Assembly (NCBI GenBank): GCA_025093985.1
Contig: JACAAK010000008.1
Span: forward strand, 62,001-126,000
Direction of reading: 5' to 3'
DNA length: 64,000 bases
Source: Calvatia gigantea
Lineage: Eukaryota > Basidiomycota > Agaricomycetes > Agaricales > Lycoperdaceae
Part shown: in pieces, positions 22,981 to 36,135 of the stretch
Position numbering within the stretch: position 1 is the stretch's first letter
Layout of the letters: each line of letters starts with the position of its first letter
Position numbers and translations under genes: made by a program
The notes under the pieces: generated by a model
Told to the model about the DNA's origin: nothing
Seen by the model: only the letters and a program-made list of their open reading frames with translations
Databases searched by the model: none

Positions 22981-23454
22981 GGTGGGCGTAGTATGTCAAC
23001 ACCTTGTCGACTCACGATGTCTTGGTTTCGAAACTTGTGGCTCTTGATGACCGCATCGTCTGCCCATTTCCGAAACATTTCCAACTGCGGTGGTGGAGAG
23101 TAAGTTGGATATTTGGTCTTATTTATCACCTCCCTTCAAGACGTCGGCCTGATAGTACTTAGTGGAAAATTTTATATACAGGTTTGTACATGTACGACAA
23201 TTGCGAGGTAAAGATGGAAGAGAAGCAATACCAGGAAACTAGCATTATCTATGCATGTATGCAACTAATTTATCTATGTGAATTTGAATGACTTCCAAAA
23301 ATGAGCAACAAGAAAGCACCAGCAACAAGAACGAAGTCCACTGGGAGTGTAACGGGAGACTGATCAGCAGCGATGAGAAGAGACAGAGCAGAGAAGATGG
23401 ATGTTGTACATAACAATAAAAACCGAAGCAATAGAAAGCAGAAACTCAGGCTAT
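22981..23454. other. Intergenic, nothing recognised
   Basis: About 470 bp between two minus-strand genes. It should contain the 3' UTR of the long coiled-coil gene and the promoter of the GVGSLPG-motif gene. I see no distinct motif. Confidence 0.4.
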
Positions 23455-26400
23455 TTATTCGTCCCAAACCTCCGGTTCACTTTTCTCGCCTCTCCCCAAA
23501 TCCAAACTTTCCATTTCATCTAGCAACATCTCGTGTTCAGGTTTCAAGAACAAACTCCCTGGGCTTCCAGTGACCATAGAGATGTTCTCGGGGGGCGACA
23601 TACTAACATTGGACGACATGGAGTAATTTGTCTCGTGATTGTTTTTCAAAACATGAGGAATCGGTAACACAGACGAAGCTGGAGGTTTGAAGCCACTGAT
23701 TGAGTGAATGTCGGCACTACTCCGATTGCTATCGGGCAGGATGGGGGCTTCGTCATGGAGGAGCATAGTCATGTTTGGCGGTGGCATAAGAAATATGGAG
23801 GAAGTTGTACTGGGGCGACGGTTATGAATCAGGCGCGCAGCAGGAGTTGAAGTCGTGCCAAATGTATCGTCACTGTCGCTCTTCTCTTGCTTGACCAGAT
23901 CCTCCTCTCGAAGACTTCGTGAATCCTGCTCGTTTCTGGGGAATAAGACGTTATCAAGCTTGGACCTTGAGCTCCTAACCGTTAATTCCGGCTCGTCGTG
24001 ATGCTGGACTACCTCAGAGTCCTGTTCGGAGCTTTGCCAGTTGTTCAGGTGAGGCAGGGTGCGGTGGCCAAATGCTGTATCCCTTTGCTTGATAACCGGC
24101 GTCGCTAATCCCCTCCAGCCACTAGCCCCAGGCCCTGTGCTCGCAGTCAAGCGACTGTTGATCCCTCTTCCTGTTCCTAGCTCCCATCCACGTTCCCTCA
24201 ACTTCACCCTCTCCCATCCGCGTTCCCTTTCCCTTGAATACTTCAACCTCTCAACTTCAATCTCCAAATCCCCCATAATCCTCCTCAACCTTTCATTCTC
24301 GTTTTCAATGTCCGCAATTTTCTCCCTTAGTTCTCCGTTCTCTTCTCTCAGAACTCTACAGCTCCTTTGCGAATCGGACAGAGCGTTCAACAGCGCCCCA
24401 GTCTCAGTCGCATGCTTCTCTCGCAACTCCCTCAGCTCTTCCCTCTCTCTTTCCCGTTCTTTCATACTAACTTGCGAAATACTGGTGGCACCTGTAGACG
24501 AACTCCTCTGCGTATCCCGACTCCCGCTCGCGGTGGTCGACACCGTAAACGTTGGACTATCCATCAACCCAATACCTGCAGCTGAGAACGTCCCACTCCC
24601 TCTCCTGCCATGTTCACTTCCACCACTGGCCTCAGAGAACGCAATACGCGAGTAGGGTCTTACATGTGATGCCGTTTGCTGCATCAGCGTCAGGTTCCCA
24701 GTCGATGCACTCCCTCCAGCGAAGTTGTATTCGGAGGCGCTCCGTAAAGAAGCATACCTCCCCAATGTTCCAATACCACTCGCACTTCCACTCCTCTCCC
24801 GGTACTGGACCAACTCCTTCTCACCCGTGCGTTCACTCACACTCCTTTCTATCCCGCTCAAACCCGGGTTCCTCTCCCTTTCAAATTCGAGCAATCCCGC
24901 AGCAGCTCTTCCGCTTCTCATGGAGCCTTTGACGGATGCGCCCAAATTCTCCGTCCTCGAGCTCCTCACGGACATACTGCTCAAAGGTCTCGTTCCACCT
25001 CCGAGATCCCCATACCTCGCCCTTGCGAGCCTCTCTCTTGCGCTCAACGTGGCACTGCTCACATTCCCAGCACCACCACCTCGACCGCCTCCAGAAACCA
25101 ACAAATCGAACTCGGGTCTGATCTCCTGCACGCTCATGCTCCGCTTTCTAGCTCTTTCCACCAACAACCTAGTCGTGGGCCTCGAAGAAGATGAGCTTTC
25201 AATAACATGCCTCTCCCTCTGATATCCCGGCTCGGGCGTACGCCTTGCTGACGCCGAAGAGTCGGTATACGAATCCATCGAAGGTCTCGTAGACTCCATC
25301 GACGGTCTAACCGAGCTCGAAACCGTCACAGAACCATCAAAGGAAGGTCTCATACCATCTCCACTATCGTTCTCCTCCCTCCCAAACGCGTCAACTCGCA
25401 CAACACTCCTCAAAGGCGAAGGCTGCCGCTCAGACAACGCCAGTTTCTCCTCGCCTCCACTCCCACTCGCGCCTCCGCTGCCGTTGCTCCCATTACTCCC
25501 GTTACTTCCCCAGAACAACCGAGCAAGAGCGCGTCTACTCGGTCCTCCCGCTCAAACTTCCAGTATCAGTGATTCTAGGAGGTGAACCCTCGCCCTCTGT
25601 TTCTCTCGCACTACCACTGATGCTATCGCGTCTACTGAAGACGGTGGCACCTGAGTTGGCACTGGAGGGAGGAATGAGAGAACTGGAGTTGAGTGATTGT
25701 GGAGGAATGTAGAGGTTCGGGTTTAGGCTCTGGTTGAATTTTGTAGAACCGTTCGTGATGGTGTCGTTGACGTTGGTGGTGGATAGATTACGGGTACGGT
25801 TGGATTCAAAATGGGCCGGTAGAGCGGCGGTAGAGGGTGAAGGCGAGTAAGAAGGTGAAGGGAAAGAATGAGGCCTTCCAGATGGGCTAGCCCCTATCGT
25901 TCGTGAATGTTTTCATAAGAGTGAAATTCATGAAGAGGACAGATAGGGACGAACAAAAAAAAAAACGAGGATACATCCAATCAGTGTTTTGCGTTGAACG
26001 AAGTCAACAACACCACTCACCACGAGATCCTACTCCTAACTTGTCACGTCCCCCAGGAGTATGAAATGGTGATCCCAGAACCCTCACTTCATCTCCTACC
26101 CCATCATACCCCTCATTATGCAGACGCAACTCTGAGGTCGACAGGGGACTATCATCCAACCTCCGGCTCGCGTACAAAAGATGGGGGGACCACTCCTCTG
26201 TCCCAGAGTTTCCATTACTTCTTCGTTTCTGTGATGAACTCGCATTCACATTCAGGTCTAGCTCACCTGAGGATTAACAAAATAACAACACTGAGCCAAA
26301 CCATATTCCGAGCATCCCAGTCAAGTAGATTACTCACCACTAGCCTCAACGACTCTAACCTCCGGCCCAACACTCTCCACCCCATCCAAATCATTCTCCT

Positions 26401-28453
26401 CCTCTCCCCTCTCCCTCCCATGCCTCCAAGTTGCAACAGGCACAGACGACTTCCTCCTATGCCCAGCTCCATGCCCAACCACGCCCTTCTTCGGCTTAGC
26501 CACCTTCAACGGTGTCGAAGAAACCACCAACCCACCACCAAACTCGGCTGAAGTAGGCGTACGTGAGCTCCCCGACATCGACCCCGACCCCGACCTCGAA
26601 CCTGAACCTGAACCTGAGCCTGAAGCCGTACTCCCAGTTGACGGCACACGGCTACTTCCCGGCGCGAACACGGAAGACCTCGGACTCGAGGTACCACTGA
26701 TATGTGAATGCGAATTCGTCACTCTTCGAGATCCAGTGTGTGCAGAATCAAAACTCATTTTCCTTGGCGAAGGTGAATTCTTGGCCGATATAGGTGCGGA
26801 ATAGGGTGGTGGAGACCGAAGGCGAGGGAGGAAAGAAGAAGCGGGGCGTCGTTTCTGTGATGTAGATGGGATTTGTGTCGTAGTCATAGATTTCGCGGGT
26901 GTCATAGCTGAAGATGAGGCAGAGGGATTCGAGGTTGAGGGAAGGGAACCTGCAGAGGCAGATCTCATCCCCTGTTGTTGTGTGTGAATGTTAGGGGGAC
27001 GAAGGGGCGAAGATAGGGTTATCGTCTTCCCAGAGGTGGATGAATGACCAACGGATGCAGGTGATGCCGAATTTCGAAAATTCACATTTGTGAACGACCC
27101 GTGAACTGTAGTATTGACCACTGCAGCGCGTAAATCAGGATCTAACGACCCCAGATCCATAGTAGCGTCCCCGGTAGCATACAGCTCATTCGGATTCACG
27201 ACAGACGATACCGAGTTATTTACATGCGATATGTCATCATCACCGTCCCCAATATACGACCTTGGCGAAGACGAGGAGGAAGTTCCGGGACCAAATTTAC
27301 CATCGACAATAGCCAACAAACTGACATCAGCATCAGCTAAGGCATCACTGTCATTCTCGCTATTGCTGTTCTCCTCATTTGAATCATGAATCTGCAAGAA
27401 ACTCGCATCGGCGTCGATAACGAGTGCCTTATCATTGCCCGACCAAGACGTTCTGGCCAGAGCATCCTTGACCTGCGAATCTATCTGCGAAGTCGACAGT
27501 TCGAGGTCGGTCTCAGTTTCAGTCTTTGGAGATGACGCGCCAGCGTCTGTGGGAACAGGAGAAGGGCAGTCGGCAGGTGGTGGCTGCGCAGATATTGCCG
27601 AGGGTCGAAAAACGGGTCGTTTGATGGTGTGTTCTTCTGGATCATCGGGGTTAGGAGAATTTGGGGATGATAGGGAACATGTGGATTCGGTTGAGGGTGT
27701 GAGTAAGGGGACGTATTTTGAAATGCCAGAGCTGTCGGCTTCCATTATTGTTGACAGCTCACTGAGAAGGGGAGGTCCAGGAGAAGGGGTACGGAGGATT
27801 GGAATAGCTAATAAATGGTTCAGTGCTGTTTACAGCTCAAGCACGAGAAGAGACACGTACCATTCAGGAAGACTGGCTCGTCCTGTTCAAAGCTTCTAGA
27901 TTCCTGACCGGGTGGAGGAAGAGGTTTATCCAAGTTGAGTTCAAGATGTGAAAGGGATACCGACCGCCTCATAGGAGGATCATCTTGAGATTGCGATGGT
28001 CTTCGTCCGATGGAGAGGATAGGGATGTAGGTTTCATTCGAAAGCGACACCCTTTCTTTCTCCTTCTCCTTCTCCCGGACTGGCGGTCATCGACTTCCGC
28101 ATGGATCCAAGTCCAGCGAAAGGACCACGGGATGGAGTGGACGGTACATTGGTTTGCTGTTTTGGTGGACCAAAGGGGAGTAGGTTGCGTAAAGAGCGAA
28201 GTGCGGGAATACCAGAACCCGCTGGAACTCCAGGTTGTGTCGTATTATTTGAAGTATGGTTGTGATGGTTCGCGGGGGTAGGAGAGGCAGCGACGGAAGC
28301 GGGGATGGGTGGCGAGCTGAGGCTCGCACGGGGCTGAGTTGTTGGCCCAGTGACATTGCTGGTGCTAAAACGACGGACGGAGAAAGATGGGAATGTTCGC
28401 TTTGGGATAGCGGAAGGTGTTGCTGCAGGAGACCGCGGCTGGCTGGACGCCAT
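23455..28453 (-). CDS. Very long Ser-rich coiled-coil protein
   Basis: Starts MASSQPRSPAATPSAIPKRT at 28453. I read exons 28453-27861, 27807-26337, 26266-26021 and 25893-23455, about 1,500 residues. Most is Ser/Thr/Pro-rich with phosphorylation-like context. One strongly charged heptad region near 24260-24480 (EREREREELRELREKHATE, then ENERLRRIMGDLEIEVERL) predicts a coiled coil. Landmarks typical of agaric orthologues are IPALRSLRNLLPFGPPK near the start, RRSVSLSHLEL, and SRRALARLFWG before a Gly/Ser run. Two single-base frame breaks are needed, near 28050 in a GGAGAA run and near 25546. It may be a cytoskeletal, polarity or nuclear-envelope scaffold, but that is only a guess from composition. 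Confidence 0.7.
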
Positions 28454-29577
28454 GCGTGACAGTGATCAGGCTGAGAGCAGGAGGGTCAAAGCATCTACAA
28501 GCCTGCCGGGTTCGTCGTCGCCGTCGTCGTCGCTGTCGCCAGTGGCGGTAGAACCCTGCACGTATTTTTTTTTTGTGTTTCCAGACTGTCGAATGTGGGA
28601 ACGTTCGCAATTTCGTTCTAGTCTATTTCTGGATTGGATGCCACCAGGTTCATCAAGTCACTTCACGCGACCGTGACCATCCGTGACCACATTCTGAGAA
28701 GTGCGTGGTTGGCAGCAACAGCCGCCCTGAAGAACTGCCCAACTCAGTTTAATTTTAATTTTAATTTTCGAAAGCCCTAACCCCGCACACCCCTAACTCT
28801 AAGGAATCACACGGAATTACTCAACTTCGTAGTTCTTCATTGCTTGCGAGACATCCGTCCAGGTTAGCGGTCACTGGGCGAGCAACTGGCACTTTTTTGT
28901 CTTGGCCTGGGCGACAGTTTTCTAAACACACCACCCACTACATTTGCCTCTCACATAGCGTTCTACTGACTCGATCCGTACCCGTCCCAAATCACTGATG
29001 GAGTCTAAACTCAAAGCCACTTTTTGCCTTTCACCCACTCTCGTTCCAGTCTCCAGGCACCCCACCATTCCTCTAACCCTGGACCAACCTACCATAAATC
29101 TTTTTGGTACCAGCTTCGGTATCTTGTCGGGAAGCCATGATGACAATATCACCACGCCAAGGCTTTTACAAACTTAACTGACGGCCCCACCTGACCGTGG
29201 TTCATCCAAGCCGATGCTACTTCGCACAATCCATCTTGACTTGGATACGTCGCCGTTGAAATGCGGCATTGGATGACCGTCCGAGGAGTAGGGTTGATGA
29301 CTCTTGGATCACAACAGCTGTCGACTAGTTAGCTGATCAACCCCCATGGAACAGTATATCATGTCAATCCACTGTCGATACACAACGCCACCCCGAAATT
29401 CCCCCATCCTACTAATCACCGACCGTACTGAAAGCTGCAAATATGCCAGAAGGGGACCTCGAATGCCATCATAGGCATTCTTCGATCGCTTATAAAAACA
29501 AGGCTCAAAGTGTCCTTGAATTTTTTCCGCCCCTCAACCAACGAAGCTCGAAATCACATCTGATCTTCCTTTAAACC
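28454..29577. other. Intergenic divergent promoter region
   Basis: About 1.1 kb between the divergent long coiled-coil gene and the CBM1 gene. A CGTCGT-rich stretch near 28510-28540 and a short T run at 28564 probably belong to the 5' UTR of the minus-strand gene. A TTTTAATTTTAATTTT tract lies at about 28749. No gene is supported. Confidence 0.45.
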
Positions 29578-30249
29578 ATGCGAACTCAATTCGGTTTTGG
29601 CCTTCTCGTCGCCGTAATCATCGTCAGTATTTTACGCCCACTCCCGAATATCTCTAACGCAATGTACTCACTTGATTCCCCCATCCACAGTCCACCGCCC
29701 AAGCGCTCCCCCAGTTCAGCACTACCAGCCCCACCACTACTACCACTGCTACCAGCTGTAGCCCGACCACAGACTCGGTTACCACCAGCACAAGCGACGC
29801 AGGCACAACCACAGATCCAGTGCCCCATGTTCCAACTACCGGTGGCGGCACAACTACAGATTCAGTCACTCCCACTCCGACTGGTTCGTCCCCCTGTACT
29901 AGGACAACCCAATGGGAATTAGGGGTACGTTCCAAAAAAAAAAATCTCTCCCCTCCAGTGTTCACAGTCATTGATTTCGGATAATACAGTCTCCCCAATG
30001 TGGTGGTGAGTATTCAAACGATTTAGCCTTGTTCCGCTTAACATTGACTATTTCGTTGTCAGGCCTTCACTGGAGGAAACCTTGGAATTGTTCACATGGA
30101 TATCATTGCATTATGCTCGAACCCGTACGTTCCCCCGACGTCTACCACCGAGCCCCGCGGATTGGTTTACCCTCGCTGCTTTTTGTTCACAGATTTACGG
30201 CCAGTGTGGCAAGATAGTGGTTACTTGTCATCACCATAGTGCTAAATAG
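29578..30249 (+). CDS. Small secreted protein with a CBM1 and no catalytic domain
   Basis: Five exons (29578-29622, 29691-29924, 29990-30005, 30063-30124, 30193-30249) give 137 residues in frame. A signal-like N-terminus MRTQFGFGLLVAVII runs into STAQALPQFS, then a Thr/Ser/Pro-rich linker of about 60 residues. Next comes a CBM1 fold: QCGGLHW, NCSHGYHC and PIYGQC, with the four cysteines and two aromatic positions in family spacing. A 13-residue tail GKIVVTCHHHSAK follows. CBM1 binds crystalline cellulose. Here it has no enzyme attached, so the protein may be a cellulose-binding, wall-modifying or effector-like protein. A 16-nt exon carries the start of the CBM1. The tail's extra cysteine and three histidines are unusual for the family. 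Confidence 0.75.
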
Positions 30250-31154
30250 TGAACCAGCCAAGCCTCTGTATTCCTCCGTAAATGTTGTCGTCGTGCCCCT
30301 GAGATATTCTCAACTTCTCACTCTGCGTGTCGTTCTAATAAATAAGCCCGGTGATCGTGATAGAAGGAAAAGGTGGTGCCTCTGTGGAGGTGTCACTTAT
30401 TGCCTATGACCAGCAGTTATGTCTTCCATAGGCATATGGCATGTCGATCAGTCATTGCTTACACCACGGCGGATGAGAAGTGTCCGCTGCCAATGTCCGC
30501 TGGCTTGAACGCGTTGTGGAAGGGCAAATTAAAAACCTGAGTAGATTAGGATTGACTATGTTCCTGTAAAGGGCGTTCATTGAGGATTTTGAGGGTTCAA
30601 GGGGAGTAGAAATTCAGTTCAATACCTGCTGATGCTATTGTTATATCAACGATATTTTTGTAGCGCACAAAATCACATTATGCTACAGAGATTGTTGAAG
30701 GAACTAGATAGAATGTATTGGGAGGCAAAAGAGCGAAGTTACATCGTTGGTATGCTACTAGTTTATACTCATCAGAACCATGGAAATACGGCCAAGAAGG
30801 GAAAACCTCTGGTATGTCTAGTAGTTGGTGGGACCCACAAACGGACAATGGACATATCCTCGATTGTCAATGGGAATCATGGATTCCAACAGAAATTAGA
30901 TCGGCCTGAAAGTTTGATAAACATTCGTACATTTCCCGCTCCATCCCATCAGCATATTTCTTCCCAATAATCTGTCTTTAGGCCAGTAAAATTACCTATG
31001 ACCCGTGTAGCTGTTCAATGTCTCCGTGCTCCAAATTGTTAGCGCCGAACGTGAGAAAACGGAGGGACTAGCAGGCATTAACGACGCCCATGGCAACTCC
31101 AGAGGAAGTGTTTGTCCCTCAATCCTCCCTCGTCATAATCACCAAGTATCTGCA
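30250..31154. other. Intergenic, nothing recognised
   Basis: About 900 bp between the CBM1 gene and the first NACHT gene. Small frames here lack any coding hallmark. It should contain the NACHT promoter. Confidence 0.45.
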
Positions 31155-33465
31155 ATGTCCATTTTTCACCAACGCCCAAGGCTTTGAGATTCACGGTGGC
31201 CAATTTACATCAACGACAACGACAGCCATCACCATCAACAACGATGCAAGTGGCCCAACTGGTAAGTAAGCTTGGTCAACAGACACGAGGCGATAAAGCT
31301 AACTGGGTACAGGCATCGACATCCTACGTGAGGCATCTACTCCTGAAGCCGCACACGATTCCTCTGCTCGTGCATACCCTCCTCGATGCTTTCCGGGAAC
31401 ACGCGAACAATACATCGAGGATATCGTCCACTGGGCTGTCCCTGCCTTTGGTGACCCCCCTACACCGATATATTGGATGAGAGGACCAGCTGGGGTGGGA
31501 AAGACTGCCGTCGCTCAAACGTGTGTTGAGAGACTCCAGAAAATGGGAGTACTTGGTGCCGCCTTTTTCTTCTCGATCAACGGACAAGACGAACCGGAGA
31601 AGTTCTTCCCTTCTATCGCATACCAGCTTTCCACCATCCACCCTGCCTACCACGACCTCATAGACAAGAAGATTCGTCGTGACAAGACCCTCGTTAACAA
31701 GGCGATGTCATTCCAATTCCAATATTTGATCGATGAACCGTTGCGGGAATTGGAGGAAAATGGAAAGGGAATTAGGAAGAGTGTTCAAGTGTTCGTTGAT
31801 GGGCTCGACGAATGTGAGGGAGCAGACGCCCAATGTGAGATCATCCGCATCGTGGCGACAGCAGCGTCCGACGGTGTCCTTCCCTTGCGCTGGGCTTTCT
31901 TTAGTCGCCCAGAGTCCCACATAGAGGCTGTGTTCTCTAACCACTCCATCGCTCCCAGATGCTCCAAGGCCATTCTCCCCATCTCGCGCGATGCTGATGG
32001 GGAAATCGAGCTATATCTCATAAACGGCTTCAACAACATCCTTCAACGTCGGAATATATCCATGCAGTCGCAGTGGCCGTCCGTTGAAGATATGAAGATA
32101 GTCGTCAATGCTGCGGGTGGGTCGTTCATCTACGCAACAACGGTCCTCCGCTTCGTTGGCCATCCAGATTCGCCGGGGCCCCAAAAGCGTCTGCACGCGA
32201 TTATTAGCCTCATTTTCGGACCGTCGGAGGCGTAACTCTCACATCGATGCAAGTGCAGACTCACCGTTTGCCGAGTTGGATGCGTTCTATACGCTGATCT
32301 TGCAACGGATTCCTCCGAAAACCTTTCTGTCTGTTCACCTCTTACTTGCTCTATTATGCCGCGGGGGTCTGAGCGTGATTATGGCGGCCAACATTCTGAC
32401 ACTGTCCAAAGATGAATTTGAAAACGTCTGTAGCCACTCGAGTGCTGTTGTCTACCTTGAGGGCCCTGGCACTGGACCTCAAATTTGATCCCGCCGTCGA
32501 CACGAGTCGCCCATACACGCAAACCAGCACGTATGCCTTTGCAAAACTTTTTGAACAAGGTGTTGGTTACCTCGGAGGACGGGTTTCTTTTTACCACAAG
32601 TCCTTCGAGGACTTCCTTCTTGATCCAACACGCTCTGGTGGCTATTGCGCCAAGGGCTCGGAAGCACTAGCAAGGCACCTCGTCAGAGTCCATCTCGAAT
32701 ATGACAGGAGCTTTTGCTGGCGTGGATCTGGTGTGTTTATGTCAACGTTTCTCACTTTTGCGCGGGCTCCTGACTAGTATATCCCTAGAATTGGTCCTCG
32801 CACCTGGTGTACCTGATTCGGCGTCCTCTCTTTCCTATCCATACAAAAACGAACTGATCAACTCAATCATCAAGGCCTGGGTTTATTATGAGGCTGGCAG
32901 TGAAGACTCTGAGATTTATTCTGTTGCCGGTGAAGCCGGTAAGCTGCATGCCAAACGCGATTTTCGGAAACACCTCCACACTCTCACGCAATCCTGGAGA
33001 CTCACTGCGCCGGATCCAAATCATATTACTTATCACCTGATTTGGGGTTGTGAATGCCGCTTCAAGTCATTTCCAGGAACTTCCATTGCATGGGTTTCAC
33101 GTAGTGAATTTGCGAAATTCAATGTAACCGAATTCAAACTGGTAAATACCTTATTCAAAATACAGTAACCCCGATCTGACTATACGTATGTTTCGAAGAT
33201 GATCAAACAACGCCAGCGAGCGAATATCATCCAACGATACTACCCCAACCTAGCTTCCAGGATCAAGTCTCTTTTGCGAGACGAACCGCGAGAACGCATT
33301 GACTCAGGGCTATACCGCATGGGCAGTGGCGAAAAGTCAATCTTTTGGTATTGGGAAATCGATCACAATTTGCAACATTACCGAGAATTCCGTACAACCG
33401 ATTTTGCTGAAGGAGAGACGCTGTACCAAGCGGAGAATTTTGATTTATGGTCCAGATATGAATAA
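31155..33465 (+). CDS. NACHT NTPase (STAND, NLR-like), copy 1
   Basis: STAND-type NTPase of the Agaricomycete NACHT group. A short first exon encodes a segment related to NAQGFEIHGGQFT. After an intron, the protein has GIDILREASTPEAAHDSSAR, then Walker A GPAGVGKTAVAQT, FFFSINGQDEPEKFFPSIAYQL, Walker B QVFVDGLDEC and FFSRPESHIEAVF. A helical part follows, with YATTVLRFVG, SPFAELDAFYTLILQRIP and GRVSFYHKSFEDFLLDP. The C-terminal module LAPGVPDSASSLSYPY then SGLYRMGSGEKSIFWYWEI ends at 33465. No WD40, ankyrin or TPR repeats are present. Comparison with the other copies shows three single extra bases (about 31163, 32217 and 32460), so the gene is either intact with assembly errors or a recent pseudogene. 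It is the only copy on the plus strand. Confidence 0.82.
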
Positions 33466-36135
33466 GCGTTGACGAAAGGGTGGGGGGAATTCTACGGAGG
33501 GTTCTGCTTCTGCTGTATTCGTACTCGATTCCGTTGTTACTATATTGTTATACGAGAAATTGCCTTCCTTTATCCTACTTTGCTGAAACCTTCGTTCGAT
33601 GGTTGGAGATAGCGAAAGGTGCCTTGGCATCACCGGCCACTTCTCAGGCCTCATCAGGAGCGACATTCGGAATGTCTCGAAGGCACTAATACGGAACTGG
33701 ATGAACCATCAAACGACGAAAGCAGCACATGCTATTCCATTCGCAGTACAAGGAAGAGCTCGGGGCAAAGCCGAATGAGACAGCAGCCGGTACCTATCCG
33801 GTTTGAGGCTCTATACTATACTTTGACCAGTCACTGCTGATCGGTTCCACGTCGACAATTGCGCCTTAGCTTTGGTCGCGTGGCCCAGATTGCTTTTCTG
33901 GGGCACGACTATTCTAGGATCACAGTTGCCTGAAGAGATGAGGCAGCAATCAACGACCAAGGACGGTGCGATTATACCCGTCAGCCCTGAAGAATATGCC
34001 CTGGTAGATTTCTCAGTGAGACTCGTTGTTCTCGATCATCTCTTATGTTCTGGCAGTGTATGACGCCGAACTAGGCTTGGATAAGGACGGAAAGGAGGCC
34101 AAGTTTGAGCCTGAAATGACCAGTGGCATGCTCTCGTGAGCTTGAAATCCCGCTCAGTGCTCAATGTGGAAGTAATTGCAAAATTTATAGATACCCTGAG
34201 CTATTCGCGTGTAGGATCACACCTCGATCAAGGGAAGCAAGGGAATTAATTCAAAATTCGGCATTGATGGATTGAGCATAGCTGTTGGGACTACATACTC
34301 TATTCTGACACAACCACCGGCGGCTCCCTCTCTACGGTCGAAGCCCATGTACCAATCAGATTCTAATTTAACGGGTTGTGTCAATGACAGACAAGTTCTG
34401 TAATAGGCAAGACAACTCCTGGAACCCTGCATGGCTCCTCCGCTCTGTGTTTATGGCGAACACCTCGAAGCACAAAGTGTTCGGTACCAAACGCTATCAA
34501 ACTGGATGTATTGGTCTCCTGTAGTAAACCAATCTCGGCAGCCCACCAGCCTCCCCTCCCCCACTGGATACGTCGCACCGAGCTCAGCCACACTTCTCCA
34601 ACCTTTGCCATTCGGATGTAGCAATCAGGGAAAAGATCACCGCAACCCCATAGTTTTATCCAACGCCTCAACCCACAATCACCCGCGTGTCTAAATATTT
34701 CACCTCCTTGCCCAAGTTCAGACTCTTACTCCATCATCAGATATCCTTCTGAGAAAACTCTAATGTACGAAAACTCAAATGGACTGAAAACTTTCGATAC
34801 AGTCAGATGTTGCTGCTACTCATAGTCTCTCACTCTCTTCTGTTCGGCCGCGGTTATCAGTCAAAACCAGGGCGAGCCAGATACTCAAGTAACACTACCC
34901 TCCTCCCAGTGCGTCCGACGCACCACCCGCATCAAATGATACAATCATCCCGTCATGTGCTACGATTGTCACCACTCGAAGCGATAAGTCCGTGTATACC
35001 ATACAGCTCTCATCTCCGAAAACGTCCTTGTTGTATGGGCAATCTTGAGATTAAATCCCAGCCCCGTGCAGTCAGTTTGGGTCCCCAAATTTGGGATCTG
35101 CTATGATCAAATTTGTTCCGCATGAACCTGACCTGCCAATCATCCGCAGAGACGAGTTCCATTTTCATTTCGGAGCCTTTCTTCTCGAACAGCAGGCGTT
35201 TCAGTCATGGTGTTTCGACGCACCTCGGGGTACAGAAATCAAACATACCTCGGGTTATAAAAATAGGCCAGCGGTCGGCACGGCGATTGAGGCGATTACG
35301 TTGAACACTCTTGCATCGGCAGAAGTTACAGTCAGTTCACTTCGGGTGTCACGTCCAGTGGACCCAGACCCGAAAGTTGAACGGAACACCCGTAATACTT
35401 GTGTTGGTATTGATATGTGGCCGTAGAGGGAGAGCGATCAACATCTGGCGTAGAGGACCCATTGATCCTCCACCCCTTTTCCTGTGTCTTGTTCCCGTTT
35501 TCCCGTTTCCCTCTTATGCCCTGTTGTACATAATCTTCACCTTGGCCAACTTAGTTTCCCACACACCCAGAGGGGACATATCCCCAAATCTATACTTATA
35601 ATCCGTGCACTATTCTCAAAAGCATACTTAGCTGAAAGGAGTTGACAAAGCTCAACTGCCGAAATTGTAATAGCTCCACCAAAAATAAAAATAAAAATAA
35701 AATAAAATAATCCGTGCACTATTCGGATCCCCCAGCTCAATTTTGTCCACGCTGTGCCAATCACCTTGACTCCCGACGTCGATGACCACCTTATTTCTTT
35801 TCTCTTTTCCTCTCCATTGACCCCTTTCTTTTCAATCCTTTTCGCGTGCGCAGCATCAACCAACAAATGTTGAGATGTCTCACATAATATGTGACCTGTT
35901 TGGGGTGATCACACGAGAATTCCTTAATTCCAAGTGGATGCAACATGGACGTCTTCTCTTTGTCTCTGTTATTCAGCACATCCCCCACTGCCGGCCATAA
36001 TCACGCCTTTCCCATGAGTGTTCAACGTTTTTCTAGCATTCTGACTGCCCTGATTAACGTGAGTACACTATTCGGAGTTCCAAACGTGGGTACTCACCAC
36101 TAGTTTCTTGAAGCTGCAGGTACTCCGGATCTACT
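33466..36135. other. Intergenic desert of 2.7 kb
   Basis: No frame with a recognisable protein. It contains an AT-rich AAAAT microsatellite (35681-35710), listed separately, and otherwise featureless sequence. Frames at 34431-34694 and 35091-35426 look like chance. Confidence 0.45.
35681..35710. repeat. AAAAAT/AAAAT microsatellite
   Basis: Three AAAAAT-like units followed by AAAAT units make a 30-bp simple repeat in non-coding sequence. It has no evident function. Confidence 0.85.

Noticed and set aside
24059..24655. Plus-strand frame of 198 codons inside the coiled-coil gene
   Set aside because: It is the antisense shadow of a Ser/Arg-rich coding exon on the minus strand.
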